NCBI GenBank assembly: GCA_910577445.1
Contig: CAJTMZ010000144.1
Span: 1-6,090 of the forward strand
Direction: 5' to 3'
Length of the DNA stretch: 6,090 nt
Source of the DNA: an uncultured Lachnospiraceae bacterium
Lineage (GTDB): Bacteria; Bacillota; Clostridia; Lachnospirales; Lachnospiraceae
The notes beneath the pieces were generated by a model, which worked only from the letters and a program-made list of their open reading frames with translations, searched no databases and was not told where the DNA came from. Each line of letters begins with the position of its first letter. Position 1 is the stretch's first letter. Positions 1 through 6,090 of the stretch are shown one piece after another. The position numbers and the translations under genes are program-made.

Positions 1-3
1 CAT

Positions 4-35
4 GATCCAAATCACGCTCCCGCGAAGGGAGCGAC
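4..35 (-). repeat. Degenerate leader-distal terminal repeat (repeat 1)
   Basis: The 23 bases at 13-35 match the consensus exactly. Positions 4-12 differ from it at five of nine bases (4, 5, 7, 11 and 12). On the sense (minus) strand these are the last nine bases, the part that forms the crRNA 5' handle, while the hairpin is intact. A terminal repeat decayed at its 3' end is the usual mark of the leader-distal end of an array. Spacer 1 would still take its 5' handle from intact repeat 2 and its 3' stem from this repeat, so its crRNA could still be made. Bases 1-3 lie outside the array and show nothing recognisable. Confidence 0.93.
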
Positions 36-1529
36 TGGATAAGCGGATTTTCCAGTCCGTGGTTAAAATGATTTCAATCCACGCTCCCGCGAAGGGAGCG
101 ACCAGAATAAAGGATTCTCTTTGTACTTCTGGAAGCTATTTCAATCCACGCTCCCGCGAAGGGAGCGACAGTTCCGGGACACATGGCACACCCGCCTAAA
201 ATATTTCAATCCACGCTCCCGCGAAGGGAGCGACGTGGTTTACTTGGTGAGAGTGACGGTGTTATCTATATTTCAATCCACGCTCCCGCGAAGGGAGCGA
301 CGTAACGGTCAGAAAAAAGAAATGGAACCTATACATATTTCAATCCACGCTCCCGCGAAGGGAGCGACTCATTCCGTCCGGGTTTATGTCTTTCGCGTCC
401 ACATTTCAATCCACGCTCCCGCGAAGGGAGCGACATAGAAAGGCGGGAGCCGAAGCAAAAGCCTGAAAAATTTCAATCCACGCTCCCGCGAAGGGAGCGA
501 CAAAAAATGACATTACTAATCTTGGCGGTTATTTAATTTCAATCCACGCTCCCGCGAAGGGAGCGACTCTATTTTTTTATCCCCGCGGATTCCTCCTTCT
601 ATTTCAATCCACGCTCCCGCGAAGGGAGCGACTAAATATTGACGATGATATAAGGAGTGCCGCGAATTTCAATCCACGCTCCCGCGAAGGGAGCGACAAA
701 CCTTATGATGTTTATAGCCCTGGGGCTATTATCATTTCAATCCACGCTCCCGCGAAGGGAGCGACCTCATTTAACAGTTTCAACCTCTGCGCATTGGTCG
801 ATTTCAATCCACGCTCCCGCGAAGGGAGCGACATCCCTTACGAGAGATTACAAACAAACATTGACGATTTCAATCCACGCTCCCGCGAAGGGAGCGACAC
901 GATTTTTACAACTTTATTAAAGAAGAGATACCAATTTCAATCCACGCTCCCGCGAAGGGAGCGACCAGATAGACAAAAAATGTATCAAATAACAGGGTGT
1001 ATTTCAATCCACGCTCCCGCGAAGGGAGCGACGATGATACAACTAATCAGGCTAACATTGGCAAAATTTCAATCCACGCTCCCGCGAAGGGAGCGACTCA
1101 TATGTAAAAACCCCAAAAAAAGTTCCGCAAGATTTCAATCCACGCTCCCGCGAAGGGAGCGACGTATGATGAAGGGAATGCTCTGGTTGGGCTTTCGATT
1201 TCAATCCACGCTCCCGCGAAGGGAGCGACAAATTATCATGACTGGTTTCCCTTTAAACTGATTATTTCAATCCACGCTCCCGCGAAGGGAGCGACCTCCC
1301 GCTGCCCCATAGCCCTTGCTTCCGCTTGTATTTCAATCCACGCTCCCGCGAAGGGAGCGACACAGTAGTAGGGGATACAGGGCTGGCAGTGGCAGGATTT
1401 CAATCCACGCTCCCGCGAAGGGAGCGACAACGCGTAACAGCATATAATGTAACTCGTAACAAGATTTCAATCCACGCTCCCGCGAAGGGAGCGACGCAAG
1501 ATAAACTAAAAGAACTGGAAGCATCCAAA
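36..1529 (-). other. Spacers 1-23 (oldest block), coordinate table
   Basis: Spacers in order: 36-70, 103-137, 170-202, 235-269, 302-336, 369-402, 435-469, 502-535, 568-600, 633-665, 698-733, 766-800, 833-866, 899-933, 966-1000, 1033-1065, 1098-1131, 1164-1197, 1230-1263, 1296-1329, 1362-1396, 1429-1463, 1496-1529. Readable peptides that could reflect coding protospacers: spacer 6 minus VDAKDINPDGM, spacer 8 plus KNDITNLGGYL, spacer 11 plus KPYDVYSPGAII, spacer 17 plus SYVKTPKKVPQ, spacer 20 minus QAEARAMGQRE, spacer 23 plus QDKLKELEASK. None names a protein family with confidence. No two spacers in this block share a long match that I could find by eye. Confidence 0.93.
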
Positions 1530-1561
1530 ATTTCAATCCACGCTCCCGCGAAGGGAGCGAC

Positions 1562-3069
1562 GTTGCATACTGCGATCATATTCCCCTCTCTATCAAATTT
1601 CAATCCACGCTCCCGCGAAGGGAGCGACAATGTTCCGCTGGACGTGTCCGAAATGGACACACCATTTCAATCCACGCTCCCGCGAAGGGAGCGACGTCTT
1701 TTCTCCGCAATTCGGAGCCGGATCTACATCATTTCAATCCACGCTCCCGCGAAGGGAGCGACTATTTATGTTGCGGATCTTGTGGTTCTTCAGTTTTTAT
1801 TTCAATCCACGCTCCCGCGAAGGGAGCGACGAGGATGTAGAATTCCTTCAAAAATATTTACAGGATTTCAATCCACGCTCCCGCGAAGGGAGCGACCTGT
1901 ACCAGTCCCGGATACTTTTCCTTAAGTTCCTATTTCAATCCACGCTCCCGCGAAGGGAGCGACTTTTCAACCACTTGGCCATACATATTTACTTCCACGA
2001 TTTCAATCCACGCTCCCGCGAAGGGAGCGACGCAGATGGCTCTTGTATTCAACATCCCAGTATTTGGATTTCAATCCACGCTCCCGCGAAGGGAGCGACT
2101 AGGATGCGGTATGCGGCCAGTTGCGGATTTTATATTTCAATCCACGCTCCCGCGAAGGGAGCGACCATGTAGACATACGTTTTGTGTTAGGAGATGGAAA
2201 TTTCAATCCACGCTCCCGCGAAGGGAGCGACTTGCATTGGACAAAAGTACTGCCCGATCTTCCTTCATTTCAATCCACGCTCCCGCGAAGGGAGCGACTT
2301 CATATCCTTCTCACTTTCTCCCTGCATTACCCGATTTCAATCCACGCTCCCGCGAAGGGAGCGACCTTCAATCACGCATCCAAAAAGCGCTGGGAAGGCA
2401 ATTTCAATCCACGCTCCCGCGAAGGGAGCGACAAATTTTGTAAATTATTTCTACGGGATGAAGGTAATTTCAATCCACGCTCCCGCGAAGGGAGCGACGT
2501 TATTTATTGTCTATAAAATTAAGGTGATAAAATATTTCAATCCACGCTCCCGCGAAGGGAGCGACATATCGGTACCTTAAAAACGGTAAACCATCGTACA
2601 ATTTCAATCCACGCTCCCGCGAAGGGAGCGACTTCTATTATTTTTCTTAAGTCAAATTCCAAAAAATATTTCAATCCACGCTCCCGCGAAGGGAGCGACG
2701 TTTGCCCGATCATATGGTCGATAACTATGCTCTAGATTTCAATCCACGCTCCCGCGAAGGGAGCGACCATTAACTCGACACATTTTTTTGCGTCTTCTTC
2801 TATTTCAATCCACGCTCCCGCGAAGGGAGCGACAAAACGCCATCCATGATAGCAGTTGCTTTTTCAGAATTTCAATCCACGCTCCCGCGAAGGGAGCGAC
2901 AATGTAGTCACTGTAATATTAGGAATGTCTACTGCTATTTCAATCCACGCTCCCGCGAAGGGAGCGACCCCATGACAGCCGCTTAAAGTCGGTTTCCGGC
3001 ATGATTTCAATCCACGCTCCCGCGAAGGGAGCGACGGAGAGGGGACATTCTCCTTTATTGTGGGAATAA
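1562..3069 (-). other. Spacers 24-46, coordinate table
   Basis: Spacers in order: 1562-1596, 1629-1663, 1696-1730, 1763-1798, 1831-1864, 1897-1931, 1964-1999, 2032-2067, 2100-2133, 2166-2199, 2232-2266, 2299-2333, 2366-2400, 2433-2466, 2499-2533, 2566-2600, 2633-2667, 2700-2735, 2768-2801, 2834-2868, 2901-2936, 2969-3003, 3036-3069. Readable peptides: spacer 24 minus DREGNMIAVCN, spacer 25 plus NVPLDVSEMDTP, spacer 29 minus ELKEKYPGLVQ, spacer 30 minus VEVNMYGQVVEK, spacer 42 minus EEDAKKCVELM, spacer 45 minus MPETDFKRLSW. Spacer 38 (2499-2533) is very AT-rich, with TATAAAAT followed by AAGGTGAT, and may come from upstream of a phage gene rather than from coding sequence. Confidence 0.93.
2299..2333 (-). 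other. Spacer 35, overlaps spacer 66 on the opposite strand
   Basis: Bases 2311-2333 of this 35-base spacer equal the reverse complement of 4372-4394 in spacer 66 at 22 of 23 positions. The one difference is A at 2313 against G (complement of C at 4392). The three bases before the overlap, 2308-2310, are TTC. Because spacer 35 lies further from the inferred leader, it should be the older of the pair. The target gene is not identified. One frame across the two spacers gives SYPSHFLPALP here and RFLPALPGRDG from spacer 66. Confidence 0.92.
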
Positions 3070-3101
3070 ATTTCAATCCACGCTCCCGCGAAGGGAGCGA
3101 C

Positions 3102-4527
3102 GGACTTTTAACGATGCAATTCGGGAGTTAATTCAATTTCAATCCACGCTCCCGCGAAGGGAGCGACTAAACCGTATCATGGGCGGCGATAAGCCGGTAA
3201 AATTTCAATCCACGCTCCCGCGAAGGGAGCGACTACCATTCTCCGCAACAGTCCCGATACTGATAAGAATTTCAATCCACGCTCCCGCGAAGGGAGCGAC
3301 TTCCTCAATCCTGTCCACGCGTCCATCCATGACGATTTCAATCCACGCTCCCGCGAAGGGAGCGACCAGATTCCGAAACTTCCTGAAAGAAAAATGCATA
3401 TTTCAATCCACGCTCCCGCGAAGGGAGCGACGTACATTTGAAATCTGCATACAAATATCATTCAATAATTTCAATCCACGCTCCCGCGAAGGGAGCGACA
3501 TGCCATACCGTCAAAATCCTTATACCAGAAGGAAATTTCAATCCACGCTCCCGCGAAGGGAGCGACTGCGGTGGAAGATAATACATTTATAGACGCACTA
3601 TTTCAATCCACGCTCCCGCGAAGGGAGCGACAACGAAGCTGATTTACAATATCCAGATTATACAATTTCAATCCACGCTCCCGCGAAGGGAGCGACTCGC
3701 TTGCACTGGACGCACCCGGTTTCTTGCTGTAATTTCAATCCACGCTCCCGCGAAGGGAGCGACACGGTAGCCGAACTTGGTAACAAGACTGCTAATACCA
3801 TTTCAATCCACGCTCCCGCGAAGGGAGCGACATCGTTGTCGGTTCTTTTAACAAAGCTGTACACATTTCAATCCACGCTCCCGCGAAGGGAGCGACACTT
3901 GTGACAAACGAAGTGGATGCAAACAATGTAATTTCAATCCACGCTCCCGCGAAGGGAGCGACTTAAGTCTATTAACGGATTTAGTCCAACAGTCAATATT
4001 TCAATCCACGCTCCCGCGAAGGGAGCGACGTATTATCAGCGCTGATGTGCATTTGGATTCATTATTTCAATCCACGCTCCCGCGAAGGGAGCGACGCTGC
4101 AGAAGATGCCGCAACCGATCTTCGTCTTAAGATTTCAATCCACGCTCCCGCGAAGGGAGCGACGTGGTATTATTTGGTGCATAACGAAGGATTCACGATT
4201 TCAATCCACGCTCCCGCGAAGGGAGCGACTACCACAAATCTGTTAATAAGGTTGGAAGTCCTATTTCAATCCACGCTCCCGCGAAGGGAGCGACATCGTT
4301 GTATTAGGTGCGTTTAAATGAGCAATAAATTTCAATCCACGCTCCCGCGAAGGGAGCGACCCCGTCCCTGCCGGGTAATGCAGGGAGAAAGCGAATTTCA
4401 ATCCACGCTCCCGCGAAGGGAGCGACAGGAGATAAGGTTACTTGGTATAGTTCCTGGACAATTTCAATCCACGCTCCCGCGAAGGGAGCGACAGCACGTC
4501 AAAGACAAGCACATAGAGGGCGCAAAG
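3102..4527 (-). other. Spacers 47-68, coordinate table
   Basis: Spacers in order: 3102-3135, 3168-3201, 3234-3268, 3301-3334, 3367-3399, 3432-3467, 3500-3534, 3567-3599, 3632-3664, 3697-3731, 3764-3799, 3832-3864, 3897-3930, 3963-3997, 4030-4063, 4096-4131, 4164-4197, 4230-4262, 4295-4328, 4361-4394, 4427-4460, 4493-4527. Readable peptides: spacer 47 plus DFNDAIRELI, spacer 54 plus AVEDNTFIDA, spacer 56 minus QQETGCVQCKR (a CxxC pair), spacer 57 plus TVAELGNKTANT, spacer 59 plus LVTNEVDANNV, spacer 62 plus AAEDAATDLRLK, spacer 67 plus GDKVTWYSSWT. Spacer 65 reads IVVLGAFK and then stops in an ATGA at 4318-4321. Confidence 0.93.
4361..4394 (-). other. Spacer 66, overlaps spacer 35 and carries a 7-bp inverted repeat
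   Basis: This 34-base spacer shares 4372-4394 with spacer 35 in the opposite orientation (one mismatch at 4392). The three bases next to the overlap, 4369-4371, are TGC. They occupy the place where spacer 35 would need its PAM in this target. The spacer also holds a perfect 7-bp inverted repeat, TCCCTGC at 4365-4371 and GCAGGGA at 4380-4386, around an eight-base loop. The inverted repeat does not explain the overlap, since the match extends well beyond it. Confidence 0.92.
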
Positions 4528-4559
4528 ATTTCAATCCACGCTCCCGCGAAGGGAGCGAC
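4461..4559 (-). repeat. Duplicated repeat-spacer-repeat block, internal copy (spacer 68)
   Basis: Repeat 68 (4461-4492), spacer 68 (4493-4527) and repeat 69 (4528-4559) form 99 bases that recur exactly at 5992-6090. The spacer begins AGCACGTC and ends GCGCAAAG, and its plus-strand frame reads HVKDKHIEGAK. The spacer to the left (67) differs completely from its counterpart (90), so only one unit is duplicated as far as the window shows. Confidence 0.96.
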
Positions 4560-5757
4560 GTATGCATAGATTTGATAAGTTGCGTGAAAACGCTATTTCA
4601 ATCCACGCTCCCGCGAAGGGAGCGACGATGCAGTGCGAGATTGGGCAAGATACACCGCAATTTCAATCCACGCTCCCGCGAAGGGAGCGACCTGCCGGAA
4701 CCGTTTAAACTCATTCATCATCTGCGTATTTCAATCCACGCTCCCGCGAAGGGAGCGACTCAGACTATTTCCGTTGCTACTGCTACCCAGGTAATTTCAA
4801 TCCACGCTCCCGCGAAGGGAGCGACGAGCATGAACGCTTATATTGTTCAGGCAATCGAAATTTCAATCCACGCTCCCGCGAAGGGAGCGACTCAAAGGTA
4901 AATGCAAGCGTTGCGGATATGAGGAGATTTCAATCCACGCTCCCGCGAAGGGAGCGACATGTTCGGATATTTCCTCTATCGTTCCTCGGCGGCATTTCAA
5001 TCCACGCTCCCGCGAAGGGAGCGACTTGGCATACAGATAAAATCAATGATAAAATCAAATTTCAATCCACGCTCCCGCGAAGGGAGCGACGCGTCTAAGA
5101 CATCTTTCGCTTTCTCTTTTCTGATTTCAATCCACGCTCCCGCGAAGGGAGCGACGTGCTGGAAGCTGCACAAAATGGCTTTGATTTGATTTCAATCCAC
5201 GCTCCCGCGAAGGGAGCGACGCTTATAGGCGGTTTATATGCTGTAATTAATCCATTTCAATCCACGCTCCCGCGAAGGGAGCGACCATGAGCCTTAACCA
5301 ATCCATCACCCACGGCAAAATTTCAATCCACGCTCCCGCGAAGGGAGCGACTATATTTTCTCTCTTTTTCAAAAGATTTTTAGTTATTTCAATCCACGCT
5401 CCCGCGAAGGGAGCGACCTGATTCAGCGCCGGGTTCATTGTTAGTGCCATCTATTTCAATCCACGCTCCCGCGAAGGGAGCGACGCCGGAATATGGGCAT
5501 TGGAGCCGTCCGGGAGTGGAATTTCAATCCACGCTCCCGCGAAGGGAGCGACACACATACAACCAAGCCATATTTGTTCCGACAAGCAATTTCAATCCAC
5601 GCTCCCGCGAAGGGAGCGACAAAAGGAAATCTGCCTTATGTTCTTTTGCGCTTACAATTTCAATCCACGCTCCCGCGAAGGGAGCGACCTGCCACGCACC
5701 ACAGTCCCAGGATATACCGCTTAAAATTTCAATCCACGCTCCCGCGAAGGGAGCGAC

Positions 5758-5793
5758 TTCTTCATATCTGGTTCAAATCCAGTCGCCTTGATA
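5758..5793 (-). other. Spacer 87 with tRNA T-arm-like segment
   Basis: On the plus strand 5768-5782 reads CTGG, TTCAAAT, CCAG. That is a 4-bp stem around the seven-base loop TTCAAAT, which fits the tRNA T-loop pattern TTCNANN. A fifth stem pair would be T5767 with T5783, which does not pair, so the T-arm is imperfect. The protospacer may be a phage-borne tRNA gene or a tRNA-derived attachment site. A chance match remains possible. Confidence 0.5.
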
Positions 5794-5957
5794 ATTTCAA
5801 TCCACGCTCCCGCGAAGGGAGCGACACATATAAAAATATTTCATGGGATTCCTCAAATATTTCAATCCACGCTCCCGCGAAGGGAGCGACGGGATTGTGA
5901 TAGATAAGTTCATCAACAATCCAATATTTCAATCCACGCTCCCGCGAAGGGAGCGAC

Positions 5958-5991
5958 TCAGGGCATCACATTGGCAGGTGTGTTTTTTGAT
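5958..5991 (-). other. Spacer 90, possible large-terminase protospacer
   Basis: The plus-strand frame from 5959 reads QGITLAGVFFD to the end of the spacer. This resembles the segment of phage large-terminase ATPases that ends in the Walker B acidic residues, a hydrophobic run followed by D-E. The next codon would be outside the spacer. The reading is from memory of the family and from eleven residues only. It would make sense as an anti-phage spacer because terminases are well conserved. Confidence 0.45.
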
Positions 5992-6090
5992 ATTTCAATC
6001 CACGCTCCCGCGAAGGGAGCGACAGCACGTCAAAGACAAGCACATAGAGGGCGCAAAGATTTCAATCCACGCTCCCGCGAAGGGAGCGAC
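5992..6090 (-). repeat. Duplicated repeat-spacer-repeat block, right-edge copy (spacer 91)
   Basis: This is the exact second copy of 4461-4559, lying 1531 bases (23 units) to the right. It holds spacer 91 (6024-6058), the last spacer in view and, if the array ends at 6090, the newest. The two copies differ just outside on the left (T at 5991, A at 4460). The right flank is outside the window. The copy could come from recombination between repeats, repeated capture of the same protospacer, or an assembly end. Confidence 0.96.
6059..6090 (-). repeat. Representative consensus repeat (repeat 92) with hairpin
   Basis: This copy represents the repeat used throughout. On the sense strand a 7-bp stem CGCTCCC/GGGAGCG (sense positions 3-9 and 15-21; window 6082-6088 and 6070-6076) encloses a five-base loop TTCGC. 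Eleven bases, TGGATTGAAAT, follow it. In characterised type I-C systems Cas5d cleaves at the base of such a stem, so these eleven bases are the predicted 5' handle. The bases flanking the repeat vary from copy to copy, so 32 is the true length. The repeat is stop-free in five of six reading frames, which explains the many spurious open frames in this region. Confidence 0.95.

Larger units (their letters stand above)
4560..6058 (-). other. Spacers 69-91 (newest block in view), coordinate table
   Basis: Spacers in order: 4560-4594, 4627-4659, 4692-4727, 4760-4793, 4826-4859, 4892-4926, 4959-4993, 5026-5058, 5091-5123, 5156-5188, 5221-5253, 5286-5319, 5352-5385, 5418-5452, 5485-5520, 5553-5588, 5621-5656, 5689-5725, 5758-5793, 5826-5858, 5891-5925, 5958-5991, 6024-6058. 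Readable peptides: spacer 69 plus MHRFDKLRENA, spacer 70 plus DAVRDWARYTA, spacer 74 plus KGKCKRCGYEE, spacer 77 minus RKEKAKDVLDA, spacer 78 plus VLEAAQNGFDL, spacer 80 minus FAVGDGLVKAH, spacer 89 plus GIVIDKFINNP, spacer 90 plus QGITLAGVFFD. Spacer 86 (5689-5725) is the longest at 37 bases. Confidence 0.93.
4..6090 (-). CRISPR. Type I-C CRISPR array, 92 repeats and 91 spacers
   Basis: A 32-base direct repeat recurs every 65 to 69 bases through the whole window. I counted 92 repeats (first 4-35, second 71-102, last 6059-6090) and 91 spacers: 15 of 33 bases, 28 of 34, 33 of 35, 14 of 36 and one of 37. Repeats 2 to 92 appear identical. Read on the minus strand the repeat opens GTCGCTCCC and closes TGGATTGAAAT, the signature of the type I-C family. 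In that family Cas5d cuts the precursor and leaves an 11-nt 5' handle ending ATTGAAAT. Transcription is therefore inferred to run right to left, with leader and newest spacers at the right. The single degenerate repeat at the left agrees. No cas gene, leader or promoter lies in the window, so the subtype rests on the repeat alone. Confidence 0.98.

Noticed and set aside
1326..1925. A 199-codon plus-strand open frame, the longest in the window, and about two dozen others on both strands
   Set aside because: Each is the repeat translated in turn (ISIHAPAKGAT, FQSTLPRRER, FNPRSREGSD, VAPFAGAWIEI, SLPSRERGLK) with spacer-coded inserts. Frames shift with spacer length and overlap on both strands, and no start has a convincing ribosome binding site.
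1964..1974. The start of spacer 30 resembles the repeat edge (TTTTCAACCAC against TTTCAATCCAC)
   Set aside because: The match is about ten bases with an indel and the rest of the spacer is unrelated. An intact repeat sits on each side, so it is not a decayed repeat.
2499..2533. Spacer 38 as a promoter inside the array
   Set aside because: TATAAAAT and AAGGTGAT look like a -10 element and a ribosome binding site, but I see no convincing -35 element, the orientation is opposite to array transcription, and a captured phage regulatory region explains it more simply.
1230..4727. Spacers 19 and 71 both read PFKLI with an 11 of 12 base match around TTTAAACT
   Set aside because: The similarity ends there and the flanking residues differ, so homologous targets cannot be argued from it.
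1763..4926. GTTGCGGAT shared by spacers 27, 32 and 74, and other 8-10 base matches such as TTGCGGAGAA in the minus strands of 26 and 49
   Set aside because: Matches this short are expected by chance among about 3.1 kb of spacer sequence on two strands, and the flanks do not extend them as they do for spacers 35 and 66.
5352..5385. T-rich spacer 81 (and spacer 42) as a transcription terminator
   Set aside because: There is no GC-rich stem inside the spacer, and the neighbouring hairpins are the standard repeats. A minus-strand frame (TKNLLKKRENI) is open.
1..6090. cas genes, a leader, tracrRNA, or an insertion sequence within the window
   Set aside because: Every base from 4 to 6090 is accounted for by repeat or 33-37 base spacer, leaving no room for any other element.

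Overview
The whole window is one CRISPR array and contains no credible protein gene. From position 4 to 6090 I read 92 copies of a 32-base repeat separated by 91 spacers of 33 to 37 bases. Repeats 2 to 92 look identical. Repeat 1 (4-35) is degenerate. On the minus strand the repeat starts GTCGCTCCC, has a GC-rich hairpin in the middle and ends TGGATTGAAAT. This is the form of the type I-C (Cas5d-processed) repeat family, so the crRNA precursor should be transcribed from right to left in these coordinates.

Layout: the left edge is the old, leader-distal end, because the only decayed repeat is there and its decay is confined to the 5'-handle bases. The right edge stops exactly at the end of an intact repeat. 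The leader, the promoter and probably cas3-cas5-cas8c-cas7-cas4-cas1-cas2 should lie beyond 6090, but none of them is visible. Spacer numbers below run from left (oldest) to right (newest).

Organism: the repeat type is widespread in Bacillota (notably gut Clostridia) and also occurs in other phyla, so a clostridial or other bacillotal host is only a tentative reading. Many spacers translate to plausible phage-like peptides (for example QGITLAGVFFD, resembling a large-terminase Walker B region). A 35-base window is often open by chance, so most of these readings are weak.

Main points: (1) Spacers 35 and 66 overlap on opposite strands over 23 bases with one mismatch. The overlap places a TTC, the canonical type I-C PAM, directly beside the spacer 66 protospacer. 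It also places TGC where spacer 35 would need TTC, which looks like target escape followed by re-acquisition (primed adaptation). (2) The rightmost spacer (91) is an exact copy of spacer 68, giving a 99-base perfect duplication that ends at the window edge. (3) Spacer 87 contains a tRNA T-arm-like hairpin. (4) All long open frames here are repeat translations and should not be annotated as proteins.
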